Both the position numbers and the translations under genes were made by a program. A DNA stretch of 64,000 nt. Origin: Oscillibacter sp. MSJ-31 (GTDB lineage: Bacteria; Bacillota; Clostridia; Oscillospirales; Oscillospiraceae). Shown one piece after another: positions 9,796 through 17,858 of the stretch (positions are counted from its first letter, which is position 1; each line of letters begins with the position of its first letter). Location: assembly GCF_018918025.1 (NCBI RefSeq), contig NZ_JAHLPT010000009.1, positions 18,308 through 82,307 of the forward strand, read 5' to 3'. Under the pieces are notes generated by a model. It was not told where the DNA came from. It saw only the letters and a program-made list of their open reading frames with translations, and did not search any database.

Positions 9796-11457
9796 TTGGC
9801 AGAAAATTTGAAGATCATCCCGCTCGGCGGGCTGAACGAGATCGGCAAGAACATGACCGTGTATGAGTACGGCGGCGAGATCATCGTCGTGGACTGCGGC
9901 ATGGCCTTTCCCGGCGACGATATGTACGGCATCGACCTTGTCATTCCCGACGTGAGCTACCTCGCCAAGCACAAGAACCGCATCCGCGGTCTGTTCATCA
10001 CCCACGGCCACGAGGACCACATCGGGGCCATCCCCTACGTCCTCAAGCAGGTCAATATGCCTATTTACTGTACCCGCCTGACCGCGGGCCTCATTCGCCT
10101 GAAGCTCGAGGAGCACGGGCTTTTGAAGTCCACCAAGATCGTCACCGTCGAAAGCGGCATGACGGTCAAGGCCGGCAAGTTCAGCGTGGAGTTCATTCAT
10201 GTGAACCACTCCATCGCGGACAGCGTGGCGTTTGCCATCCACACCGGGCTTGGCACCGTCGTCCACACGGGCGACTTCAAGATCGACTCCACGCCCATCG
10301 ACGGCGAGGTCATCGACCTCGCGCGCTTCGGTGAGCTGGGCAAGCAGGGCGTGCTCGCGCTGCTCGCGGACTCCACGAACGTCGAGCGCCCCGGCTACAC
10401 GATGAGTGAGCGCATGGTCGGCAAGACCTTCGACCGGCTCTTTGCCGGCTGCAAGCAGCGCATCATCGTCACGACCTTCGCCTCCAACGTCCACCGCATC
10501 CAGCAGGTCATCGACGCGGCGGCGGCGGTCGGCCGCAAGGTCGCCGTCACGGGCCGCAGCATGGAAAATGTCACCAAGGTCGCGGTCGATCTCGGCTACA
10601 TGAAGCTGCCCAAGAACACCGTGACAGACATCAACAAGATCAAGGCGCTCCCGCTCGATAAGCAGGTCATCGTGACCACCGGCTCGCAGGGCGAGGAGAT
10701 GAGCGCGCTCTACCGCATGGCGTTTTCCCAGCACAAGCAGATCGAGGTCGGCCCCGGCGACCGCGTCATCATCTCGGCTTCCGCCATTCCCGGCAATGAG
10801 AACACCGTCTCGCGCGTCATCAACGAGCTGTTCCGCAAGGGCGTCGAGGTCATTTACGACCGCGCGGATATGCTCCATGTCTCCGGCCACGCCTGCCAGG
10901 AGGAGCTGAAGATCATCCACGCGCTCACAAAGCCGAAGTATTTTATCCCCGTACACGGCGAGCAGCGTATGCTGCAGATCCATAAGAACCTTGCCATGTC
11001 CATGGGCATGGACCGCAAGAACATCGCCATCTGCGAAAACGGCGACGCGGTGGAGATCACCGCCCGCACAATGAAGCTCGTGCCGGGCATGGCGCCCGCC
11101 GGCGAGATCTTCGTGGACGGCAGCGGTGTGGGCGACGTCGGCGCGGTCGTCCTGCGCGACCGCAAGCACCTTGCCGAGGACGGCATGGTGGTGGTCGTGC
11201 TGCCCATCTCCGCGCACGATGGCTATATGCTCGCCGAGCCTGAGATCATCACCCGCGGCTTCATCTACGTCAAGGAGTCCGAGGAGCTGATGAACGAGCT
11301 GAAAACGGTGGTCATGTCCGCCGCCGAGGGCGTGCTGGGCCGCCGCAGCCGTGACATCGGCGAGCTCAAGGGCGCGATCAAATCGGGCGTGAGCAACTAC
11401 CTGTTCAAAACGACCAAGCGCAGCCCGATGGTCATTCCCGTCATCACAAAGCTGTAA
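9796..11457 (+). CDS. rnj: Ribonuclease J
   Basis: A metallo-beta-lactamase/beta-CASP RNase with 5'-3' exonuclease and endonuclease activity, central to mRNA decay and rRNA maturation in Firmicutes. The zinc-site motif HGHEDHIG lies near residue 75, followed by the beta-CASP segment and a C-terminal domain. The start is TTG (9796), with AGGAG about 10 bases upstream. Nearby ATGs are out of frame. The length of 553 residues is normal. A perfect terminator follows at once. Confidence 0.95.
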   Translation: MAENLKIIPLGGLNEIGKNMTVYEYGGEIIVVDCGMAFPGDDMYGIDLVIPDVSYLAKHKNRIRGLFITHGHEDHIGAIPYVLKQVNMPIYCTRLTAGLIRLKLEEHGLLKSTKIVTVESGMTVKAGKFSVEFIHVNHSIADSVAFAIHTGLGTVVHTGDFKIDSTPIDGEVIDLARFGELGKQGVLALLADSTNVERPGYTMSERMVGKTFDRLFAGCKQRIIVTTFASNVHRIQQVIDAAAAVGRKVAVTGRSMENVTKVAVDLGYMKLPKNTVTDINKIKALPLDKQVIVTTGSQGEEMSALYRMAFSQHKQIEVGPGDRVIISASAIPGNENTVSRVINELFRKGVEVIYDRADMLHVSGHACQEELKIIHALTKPKYFIPVHGEQRMLQIHKNLAMSMGMDRKNIAICENGDAVEITARTMKLVPGMAPAGEIFVDGSGVGDVGAVVLRDRKHLAEDGMVVVVLPISAHDGYMLAEPEIITRGFIYVKESEELMNELKTVVMSAAEGVLGRRSRDIGELKGAIKSGVSNYLFKTTKRSPMVIPVITKL

Positions 11458-11467
11458 ACCGGCAGGC

Positions 11468-11503
11468 AAAAAGCAGAGCGTTCCGCGGAACGCTCTGCTT
11501 TTT
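11468..11503 (+). terminator. Rho-independent terminator of rnj
   Basis: A 36-base perfect palindrome (AAAAAGCAGAGCGTTCCG and its complement) ends in TTTTT. Its last bases are also the first part of the putative left prophage attachment core (11498-11512), so integration leaves this terminator intact. Confidence 0.9.
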
Positions 11504-11512
11504 CAAAAGGCG
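11498..11512 (+). repeat. Putative attL core (15-bp direct repeat)
   Basis: CTTTTTCAAAAGGCG, identical to 59491-59505. It overlaps the tail of the rnj terminator. The core contains a dyad, CTTTT-TC-AAAAG, of the type bound by tyrosine recombinases. The assignment rests on position and identity only. Confidence 0.6.
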
Positions 11513-11695
11513 TGAAAAGTCAAGCATTAAATGCGCACAATTTTCCACTTCTTATTTTGTCTAATTCTAACAAGCCAACATGGCCGCCGTCATGTCTCAT
11601 GGTCGGCAGCCTGCGCATTTTTCTATTCTGTTTCCCGTGTTCCGCTCCGCTCACGTCCTCTCCCTCAGAACATTCCTTGTGTCAGTTGCTTTTCT

Positions 11696-12778
11696 TTATG
11701 CGCTCAGTCCGATCTCCCGCAGGCACTCCCGGAACATGACCTCGCTGCTCTTGTACCCGAAGATTTTCCGTGGATAGTTGTTAATCCATTCCTCCGTGGC
11801 CGCGATCTCCGCCGCGCTGACCTTAGAGAAATCTGTGCCTTTCGGATGCCGCCGCCTGATCATGCTGTTGGCGTTCTCGTTGCTCCCCCGTTCCCACGAA
11901 GAATACGGATGGCAGAAATATACCTTGGTGCGCGGTATGGTCTTGTTGACAGCGCTCCGCTCCAGCTCCTCCGCCGCCGAAAATTCCGAGCCATTGTCAA
12001 AGGTGATGCTTTTGAAGATTGCTCTGAACCGTCTGGCACCGCATTTCCGCTCCAGCGCATCCAGCGCCTTGACCACGGTTTCCGCCTTTCTGTTCGGTAT
12101 TCCTATGATGATGTCTTTCCGCGTTTTGCGCTCATTCAGGGTCAGCAGGGCGCTGGTGGTCTTGCACTTGCCCTTTCCGCTGTACACGGTGTCGCCCTCC
12201 CAATGCCCGAACTCCTCGCGGCTCCCCACCTCCGGCGGGCGTTGCTCAATGCTCTCACCCGCAGAGGCCCGCGCCTGATCTTTCTTGGTCTTGACCTTTT
12301 TGTATTTCTGCTTCACCTTGCCCCGGCGCGGCAAATCCACCTGCGTGATTTGTAGAAAGAGGCCCTTTTTGATGTAGCTGTAGATCGTCGTCACAGAAAC
12401 CGAGGTCTCGAATATCCGCCCCTCCATCATCGCGTAGCCGAGAACGGCAGCAGGACTGCACTCTTTTTCAACGATTGTCGCCTCGATGTAGTTTGCAAGC
12501 TCGTGATCTTTGCCGATTTTCAAGTCCGGCCCTTTCTCCCGCAAGTGTTCCTGATACCGTGCTTCCGCGATGTCCGGGCTGTATGCCGTTACCATTTCCC
12601 ATGTTCCGCCGTCCAGCCGTTCATACTCCCCACGCTTCAATTCCCGGTAGATGGTGGAAACGTGGACGCGCAGCTTCTCCGCGATCTCACGCGGTTTCAT
12701 CCCCATGCGCTGCCATTTCTCAATGCGCAGCCTGTCGTTCTTGGTCAGATGCTTAAATGTTCGCCCTCCTGTCTGCAC
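11696..12778 (-). CDS. IS30-family transposase
   Basis: A DDE transposase. The N-terminal helix-turn-helix (IAEKLRVHVSTIYRELKRG, about residues 30-50) is the IS30 DNA-binding domain. The catalytic core has HWEGDTV, then DNGSEF, then the segment SSWERGSNENANSMIRRR. At 360 residues it is full length and unbroken. The start is GTG at 12778, 7 bases after AGGAGG. I could not find convincing terminal inverted repeats around it, so it may be a prophage gene, possibly its own recombinase, and not a separate insertion sequence. The orphan HTH protein at 59147-59395 resembles its N-terminus. Confidence 0.9.
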   Translation of the reverse strand: MQTGGRTFKHLTKNDRLRIEKWQRMGMKPREIAEKLRVHVSTIYRELKRGEYERLDGGTWEMVTAYSPDIAEARYQEHLREKGPDLKIGKDHELANYIEATIVEKECSPAAVLGYAMMEGRIFETSVSVTTIYSYIKKGLFLQITQVDLPRRGKVKQKYKKVKTKKDQARASAGESIEQRPPEVGSREEFGHWEGDTVYSGKGKCKTTSALLTLNERKTRKDIIIGIPNRKAETVVKALDALERKCGARRFRAIFKSITFDNGSEFSAAEELERSAVNKTIPRTKVYFCHPYSSWERGSNENANSMIRRRHPKGTDFSKVSAAEIAATEEWINNYPRKIFGYKSSEVMFRECLREIGLSA

Positions 12779-12922
12779 TGTAAAGCCTCCTCTCTCATGC
12801 TTTTGCGCGGGCGGTGTCGGGTCTTGCCCGTTCCGCTCCGCCGGTTTGCTTTGTCGCTTTTTGTCTTATTATGATACCTGTAAATCCCTTACCGCGCAAC
12901 TGATTTTTCGTTGTGAACGCGC

Positions 12923-12969
12923 AAAAAATCCCCCGACCGCTATATCTATGAGTATAGCAGCCGGGGGAT
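12923..12969 (-). terminator. Terminator at the end of the late/lysis operon
   Basis: On the minus strand an ATCCCCCG/CGGGGGAT stem with an inner GCTATA/TATAGC pairing is followed by six T. It lies 5 bases past the holin stop and separates the late operon from the transposase. Confidence 0.82.
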
Positions 12970-12973
12970 AATT

Positions 12974-13366
12974 TCAGTTATTCAGTTCCTTTTCTCCATC
13001 CGTTTTGCCGGGGTTGCCCTCCACAAAGATGCCGTCCAGCGCACCGATGGCGCTGTCCACCGCGATGTCCAGCTCCTTTACCGCCGCCTCGATCATAGCC
13101 TTTACCTCCGCCGTGACCTTAATGCCCTTGGCTTCAAGCATCTGCTCCACATAATCGTACTTCGGAATAGTCAGCGTACCGGCCTCGCGCTGCTTCTCTG
13201 CCGCCTTGACCAGCACGGCGACAATGCCATACAGGCGTTTGTCTTTCAGCCAAGGGATGCCGGTCTTGACCAGCCACGGAATGGCCACGCCGGTGAAGAA
13301 CAGGCCGAGGATGGCGAAAATTGCCTCAATGACAATGTTGATGATGTCGGGAATGATCTGTGTCAT
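12974..13366 (-). CDS. Phage holin, LLH-like family
   Basis: Holins make membrane lesions at the end of infection and release endolysin. The protein has one N-terminal hydrophobic segment (about residues 8-33, EAIFAILGLFFTGVAIPWLV) and a long charged helical tail, as in the phage LL-H holin family. It lies directly after the endolysin and is the last late gene before the terminator. 130 residues. Small membrane proteins at 14896-15210 and 15212-15496 are alternative or partner holins. Confidence 0.7.
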   Translation of the reverse strand: MTQIIPDIINIVIEAIFAILGLFFTGVAIPWLVKTGIPWLKDKRLYGIVAVLVKAAEKQREAGTLTIPKYDYVEQMLEAKGIKVTAEVKAMIEAAVKELDIAVDSAIGALDGIFVEGNPGKTDGEKELNN

Positions 13367-13379
13367 GGTGTGTACCTCC

Positions 13380-14882
13380 TTACACTTTCGTCAGATATTT
13401 CTTGTCCACGTTTCCTGTGATCGCGCCGCTTTTCAGCGTGGAGACTGAAATGCGGTCGCCGCTGATTGCCCGAACATACAGCTTTGTGCTGTACACCCAC
13501 GAAGAAAACTTGCGCGTGGTGCCGTAGACCGTGGCAGCCTTGTCCATCGTCACCTGATCGCCCACGGCCAGCACCGCCGCTTCGGTCTTGATGTCCGCCG
13601 CGTCCACCCAGCCGTACACGGTGCTTCCGCCGCCGCTCACGGCGACAAGGTGATACGGATGCCTGCTCACAAGCGGCTGATATACCTGCGTCACCTTGGC
13701 CTTGCCCGGCTTGCATGGCTTGCTCACGGTACTGTTTGCGCTGGTGTAGTGTCGCTCGCCGGTGAATGTCACGATGTCGCCCACCTTGCACCCGCCGCTT
13801 CCGCCCTCCGTTACTCCTCCGCCGGACGGCGGCGCGTCGTCGGAAACGGCACCGTCCGCCACGGCTGGGTTATAAATAAAGCCGAGGAACATATACGCGC
13901 TCCCAGCTCCCCAGTTGCCATTTCCTTTTTTTCGGTCCTTTGTCCAGAATGGCGTGGTGCTTCCGTAGCCGCTTTCGCTCGTCACGATCTCGGTTGCGCT
14001 GATGATCTTCTCCACGATAGCCACATGGCCCGCGCCGTCTGAGCCGTTCAGCGTCGCGCCCTTGCGCCACACCATGCAGGCCCCCAGCTTCGGTATCTGT
14101 CCCACGGTCAGGCCAGTAGCGTACTGGATGAAATTCTCCGCGTTCACGGGACGCAGATATTTACAGCATCCGTAGCCGCCGATCTCGTTGAACCGCCCGT
14201 AGGCGTAGCCTACGCAGTTTGACAGCACATCGCAAAGCGTGTCTGTCGGCTTTCCTCTGATCGCGTCGGAGTAGCCGCCGCGCCCCTTGGTGATGTAATA
14301 TTTGTTTCCCGCTTCCGGGCGCGTCAGCCTCGGCTTGAACGTCTGCTTCACGGTTTGTCCCTCCTTTACCGCTGCGTATCGGTCATAATACTTCTGGCCG
14401 AACACAGCTCGCCGGGCCTGCGCCGCCTCACTCTGATCTGCCGGGCGCTCAAATTTCAGCAGCACCGCGTCCGATGCTGCCCGGACGCTTCCAGCCGTTT
14501 TCAGCACGGCCAGCACCGCCTTATAGTCCTCCCGCAGCTCTTTCATCAGGAAATCAAGCTGCATTTCCAGATTGCCGATGCTTTTTCGGCAGCACTGGGC
14601 ATAGTCCAGCAGCTCCGCCTTGCGGGAACAGTACGTCCATTGGGCGAGACCGTAGCCCGCCTTATCCGTTGCGAAGAACTGATACTTGCCGCTGTCCACC
14701 GCCGCCGTATAGCTTGCGTCGGTCACGCCAAGCCTCTTTTCGTATAGGTTCTCCACGTTGTTCGGGATAAGGCCGCTCTCCGCATACAGGTTTCCCATCA
14801 GACCGGCGGTGCCGAAGTCGTTCAGCCCCGCGCTTTTCAGATAATTCCAGATTTTCTCCTCGTTGTTCTTTCCTGCCAGCAT
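13380..14882 (-). CDS. Multidomain endolysin: tail-lysozyme-like, CHAP and SH3-like domains
   Basis: A peptidoglycan hydrolase that lyses the host. Residues 1-170 resemble the phage tail lysozyme domain (NNEEKIWNYLKSAGLN, GLMGNLYAESG, GYGLAQWT). Residues about 190-345 form a CHAP amidase/endopeptidase domain with the catalytic Cys in NCVGYAYGRF and His in GHVAIVEKI. After a Gly/Ser linker (about 355-370), two SH3-like repeats (CKVGDIVTFTGERHYTS and LAVGDQVTMDKAATVYG) probably bind the cell wall. Two catalytic domains in 500 residues is long for an endolysin. The start at 14882 has GAGGAGGG upstream. Confidence 0.85.
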   Translation of the reverse strand: MLAGKNNEEKIWNYLKSAGLNDFGTAGLMGNLYAESGLIPNNVENLYEKRLGVTDASYTAAVDSGKYQFFATDKAGYGLAQWTYCSRKAELLDYAQCCRKSIGNLEMQLDFLMKELREDYKAVLAVLKTAGSVRAASDAVLLKFERPADQSEAAQARRAVFGQKYYDRYAAVKEGQTVKQTFKPRLTRPEAGNKYYITKGRGGYSDAIRGKPTDTLCDVLSNCVGYAYGRFNEIGGYGCCKYLRPVNAENFIQYATGLTVGQIPKLGACMVWRKGATLNGSDGAGHVAIVEKIISATEIVTSESGYGSTTPFWTKDRKKGNGNWGAGSAYMFLGFIYNPAVADGAVSDDAPPSGGGVTEGGSGGCKVGDIVTFTGERHYTSANSTVSKPCKPGKAKVTQVYQPLVSRHPYHLVAVSGGGSTVYGWVDAADIKTEAAVLAVGDQVTMDKAATVYGTTRKFSSWVYSTKLYVRAISGDRISVSTLKSGAITGNVDKKYLTKV

Positions 14883-14895
14883 GATCTATCCCTCC

Positions 14896-15210
14896 TCACG
14901 GTTCCTCTGTCTGCTGTGCAATCCGTTCCGCCTCCTCCTTTTCCCGTCTCATGTCCGCAAGCTGCCACCGCCTGTCCTGCTTCTTCTCCTTGGTGGTCTT
15001 TATCCAGCCAAGGATGCCGCACTCGCCGCCCAGCGTGGCAAACACACAGGTGATCAGCGTATCCGGCACGGAGCCGTACACGGTAAACAGCGCGATCATG
15101 GCAATCGTGAATACCGTCAGACACAAAAAGACGATCAGCAGAATAAAGTCCATGGTTCCCATGCGCTTCTTCCGGCCTTTCGCCTTTGCCTGCGTTCGCT
15201 TTCCCGCCAT
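14896..15210 (-). CDS. Small membrane protein, possible holin
   Basis: 104 residues. A basic N-terminus (KRTQAKAKGRKKRMG) is followed by two hydrophobic segments (about 20-42 and 48-68) and a charged, helical C-terminus. Such proteins next to endolysins are often holins or holin regulators. No specific family is recognised. It lies 13 bases upstream of the endolysin on the same strand. Confidence 0.6.
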   Translation of the reverse strand: MAGKRTQAKAKGRKKRMGTMDFILLIVFLCLTVFTIAMIALFTVYGSVPDTLITCVFATLGGECGILGWIKTTKEKKQDRRWQLADMRREKEEAERIAQQTEEP

Positions 15211-15211
15211 G

Positions 15212-15496
15212 TCAGTCCTCCTTGATGTGCGGGTGCGCGCTTTTATTCAGGTGCTTATCCAGTTTGTCCAGCGCATCCTTGCACGGCCCGTTGCACCCCT
15301 GCTCCACAAGCCCCTGCAACGCACCACGCAGGCCATAGCAGATAAGCGTCTGCTCCTCCTGAATGGCGTTGATGAACTCGCTCTGCTTTTTGTTGCTCTC
15401 AATGACCTTGTACACGGAAACAATGGCGGCGACCAGCGCTCCGATTGCTCCCAAAAGGCTGGCCGCCTTAATGATGGTGTCCGCGTCGATGTACAT
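15212..15496 (-). CDS. Small membrane-anchored phage protein, holin-like
   Basis: 94 residues with one N-terminal membrane segment (about 10-30, KAASLLGAIGALVAAIVSVY) and a helical soluble domain with two Cys (QGCNGPCKDAL). The topology recalls XhlA-type lysis proteins, but the similarity is only general. It lies in the lysis cluster. Confidence 0.6.
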   Translation of the reverse strand: MYIDADTIIKAASLLGAIGALVAAIVSVYKVIESNKKQSEFINAIQEEQTLICYGLRGALQGLVEQGCNGPCKDALDKLDKHLNKSAHPHIKED

Positions 15497-15514
15497 TTTC
15501 CTGTCCTCCTGCTT

Positions 15515-15697
15515 TCACTCCGGCCATTCGTCCCCGCCGATGGCCCTGCGGTATGCCTCGTCGGCCTCCGCGATCTCGTCTCTCCCGGTCACGGTGTCGC
15601 CCAGCTCCGCAAGGCGTGTCGCCAGCACCCGGACGGTACGCGCCTGCATTTCCACAAGCACCTCCAGCTCTGCGATGATCTGCAAATGGCTGCTCAT
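15515..15697 (-). CDS. Short coiled-coil phage protein
   Basis: 60 residues, predicted largely helical (IIAELEVLVEMQARTVRVLATRLAEL). Its ATG overlaps the TGA of the upstream gene (ATGA), so the two are translationally coupled. Similar short proteins sit just after the tail-fibre module in many Firmicute prophages. No function is assigned. Confidence 0.55.
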   Translation of the reverse strand: MSSHLQIIAELEVLVEMQARTVRVLATRLAELGDTVTGRDEIAEADEAYRRAIGGDEWPE

Positions 15698-16041
15698 ATG
15701 GCCGCCCACCCTGCATCGTTCCATTCCGCCGACACGCCGCTTTCACCCATCCACACCTTGACCTCTCCGCCGTAGGCGTAGTATCCGTTCGGTATCAGCC
15801 GCGCGTCCGGCGTCCACATGATCGGATTGTCCGCCGTTCCGACAGGATTGGCCTGCGGCTCGTAATCCCTGCGCACGATCACACGGTTGACCGCATATAC
15901 GCGCCAGTCAAAGCCCAGCTTATCGCTCTGCTCCACCGTCACGGTGATGCCGCCTGCGGCCTCCACCGTGTCCACGATCTGCTGGTTCGCGTCCATTTTA
16001 GCTTTCAGCGCCACCGCCTGTTCCATAATGTCGCTTCTCAT
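15694..16041 (-). CDS. Hypothetical protein of the tail-fibre/DGR region
   Basis: 115 residues, beta-rich, with YAYGGEVKVWMGESGVSAEWNDAGW at its C-terminus (two halves of it, each Trp-rich). Start ATG at 16041, overlapping the upstream stop by 4 bases. It lies between the DGR and the lysis genes and could be a tail-fibre accessory protein. It does not look like the helical-bundle accessory protein (Avd) of DGRs. Confidence 0.6.
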   Translation of the reverse strand: MRSDIMEQAVALKAKMDANQQIVDTVEAAGGITVTVEQSDKLGFDWRVYAVNRVIVRRDYEPQANPVGTADNPIMWTPDARLIPNGYYAYGGEVKVWMGESGVSAEWNDAGWAAI

Positions 16042-16349
16042 TCTGTCTCCTCCTCCGTGTTGATACCCAAAACCTCCAGCGCCGCCTTGTACTTGGCCGC
16101 ATCCGCTCCGGACAGCTCAAGCCCCGACAGCGCTCTCTTAACAGCCTGCTCTTGGCTCCATTCCTCCCGCGTGTACTCCCTCTGCTCGTACACCCATTCG
16201 GTCACGGTTGCGTCCGTGTCGCCGATGCCTACGCTCCGCGTCTCCTGCCGGATATTCTTCCGCTCGTACACAGTCGTCTCGCTGCTGGTGGTGTCGATGG
16301 CGGCGGGCTGAACCTCCGCGCCGTCATGTACGGTTTTCCAGTCGGTCAT
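16038..16349 (-). CDS. Hypothetical tail-region protein overlapping the reverse transcriptase gene
   Basis: 103 residues starting MTDWKTVHDGAEV. The middle is acidic and Tyr/Glu-rich (EWVYEQREYTREEWSQEQA), with a helical end. I use the ATG at 16349. A longer open frame into the RT gene is just RT sequence. It overlaps the RT 3' end by 26 bases. A similar start and length recur in phage tail-assembly or fibre-chaperone proteins, but the family is not certain. Confidence 0.6.
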   Translation of the reverse strand: MTDWKTVHDGAEVQPAAIDTTSSETTVYERKNIRQETRSVGIGDTDATVTEWVYEQREYTREEWSQEQAVKRALSGLELSGADAAKYKAALEVLGINTEEETE

Positions 16350-17475
16350 GTTCGCTCTTTCCTTTCTGTTTTTTCTTCTCTGCGGCGGCAATGCGCCGCT
16401 TGCATTTTCGGATAGATACCTTCGGCTTGATGTACGCGAGATAGTATCCGTAGGCATCCGCGTGGCGGAACGCACCCACGCGGCTCACCATGCTTGCGGC
16501 GTCGTGCCGGGTATAGCGCTTCTTCCGGTGCATATGGTTGGCTTTCGCCCGTGTCCGTTTCAGGATGGATTTCCGCACGGTCACGCGGTCTCGGTGTATC
16601 ACAAAGCCCAGCGCATTTACCGCGCGGCCCTTTGCCCTGCGCCGCCACCGCCGTTCCTCCTCCGCCGTCATGCCCTCCGGCTTTTTCTTCTTCTCGAAGC
16701 GGTACACCTGCCAGTCCTCCTTTAACCGCAGGTGCAGCCGCTCGAATAGAAACGCTGAGATTTGCCGCACCATGCGGTGCAGCTCCCGCTTGTTGCCGTG
16801 GAACAGAAACAGGTTGTCCATGTACCGCAGGTAATGATCCGGCTTTAGCACCTGCACAACGAAGTTGTCGAACTCCTCCATGTACAGGTTCGCCAGCCAC
16901 GGGGACGGGTAGAAGCCTTTCGGCAGTCCGGGCGCTGCTCCGTCAATGACGCGGTACAAAACGGTCTTGTACCGTCTGTCCCGGATGCGCCGCTCTGCCT
17001 TTCTTTTCAGCCGATCCGTGTCGATGCTGTCGTAAAACTGTTTCACATCACCCTCGAACACATAGAACCGCTTGTTCCCGTACCCGTCCCGCCAGCGCGT
17101 CATGACCTGCACCGCCGCGTGTGTACCGCGTCCCGGCAGCGAGCCGTAGGCGTAGCGGTACAAGCGCGGCACGAGGATGGGCCGAAGCTGACGCACCAGC
17201 ATATGATGTACGATCTGCTCGTCGTCGAAGCGCGGCTTCACGATCTCACGTTCCTTTTTGTGGCTGCCCTCCTGTAGCTTGTGTTTCTCATGGTGCGGCG
17301 GAAACCATGTCCCGCGTTCTATCTTTTGGCATATCCGCTCGGCCACGTCCTCCTTATGCTCCAAAATGTTCCGCACGGACGGCCGATCCGTTTTGTACCG
17401 TGCGGCCTCCACGATGGATGCCGCCGCCTCCTCGCGGTCAAGCATCGCATCGAACAGTCCGTTATAGCTTTTCAA
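16324..17475 (-). CDS. DGR reverse transcriptase
   Basis: Copies the template-repeat RNA into adenine-mutagenised cDNA that replaces the variable repeat of the tail gene. Palm-domain motifs are visible: RFYVFEGDVKQFYDSID (motif A Asp near 143), GFYPSPWLANLYM (near 187, motif 4), and LRYMDNLFLF (near 216). The catalytic box reads YMDN instead of the usual YxDD. The proposed start is the TTG at 17475, after GAAAGGGAAA, giving 383 residues, the usual DGR RT size. The frame is open up into the template repeat but has no start signal there. No avd gene is seen between the variable gene and the RT. Confidence 0.88.
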   Translation of the reverse strand: MKSYNGLFDAMLDREEAAASIVEAARYKTDRPSVRNILEHKEDVAERICQKIERGTWFPPHHEKHKLQEGSHKKEREIVKPRFDDEQIVHHMLVRQLRPILVPRLYRYAYGSLPGRGTHAAVQVMTRWRDGYGNKRFYVFEGDVKQFYDSIDTDRLKRKAERRIRDRRYKTVLYRVIDGAAPGLPKGFYPSPWLANLYMEEFDNFVVQVLKPDHYLRYMDNLFLFHGNKRELHRMVRQISAFLFERLHLRLKEDWQVYRFEKKKKPEGMTAEEERRWRRRAKGRAVNALGFVIHRDRVTVRKSILKRTRAKANHMHRKKRYTRHDAASMVSRVGAFRHADAYGYYLAYIKPKVSIRKCKRRIAAAEKKKQKGKSEHDRLENRT

Positions 17476-17638
17476 GAGTGATTTCCCTTTCTTATCCCCT
17501 CCGCGACGGTGGGCGGTTGTCCGCTTACTGGCCGCGCCTCTTGGCAGGTTAATTTTCAGCATGGGCTGTGGAAACAGGTTCACATTGACGGAATATTTCA
17601 AATCGCCTGCGGCGATGTTCCGTTGTAACGAAAGGGGC

Positions 17639-17750
17639 AAGAAAAGCGACGCGCCGATGTTCCACCTCGCATTGCCAGCCACGTTGTTGACGTTCAGGTA
17701 GCGCCCGCATTTCGAGCCGTTGTCGCAGTTGCCGCCGACAATCGGCACGG
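17639..17750 (-). repeat. DGR template repeat (TR)
   Basis: 112 bases aligned without gaps to the variable repeat at 17875-17986. Read on the minus strand, the TR has 22 adenines, 14 of which differ in the VR. All 90 other positions are identical. TR is rich in AAC codons in the sense frame, which is the classical design for diversifying Asn codons. It lies between the variable gene and the RT gene, about 165 bases ahead of the RT start. Confidence 0.95.
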
Positions 17751-17832
17751 CGGGAGGAACTGGAAAAGCACGGGTTTCGTGAACCTGCTCCCAAAAGACA
17801 GTTTTTTGTCAGGCGGCTTGCGCCGCCCTCAC

Positions 17833-17852
17833 GCGGGGGATAGCTCCCCCGC
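17833..17852 (-). other. Hairpin just downstream of the DGR variable repeat
   Basis: An 8-bp GC-rich stem GCGGGGGA/TCCCCCGC with a 4-base loop, lying 7 bases past the stop of the variable gene and 22 bases past the VR end. The Bordetella phage DGR has a hairpin of the same form and position that promotes target recognition, so a like role is inferred. Confidence 0.7.
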
Positions 17853-17858
17853 ACCCCC

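Noticed and set aside
9757..11469. Long open frame on the minus strand across rnj
   Set aside because: It is the antisense of a well-supported gene. High GC keeps several frames open. The Val/Asp/His-rich product matches no family and lacks a ribosome site.
11513..12972. Complete IS30 insertion with terminal inverted repeats
   Set aside because: I compared both flanks of the transposase and found no convincing matching ends, so only the gene is annotated.
16475..17748. RT gene starting inside the TR
   Set aside because: The frame is open there but no start codon has a ribosome site. The TR is expected to be non-coding, and family length fits the TTG at 17475.
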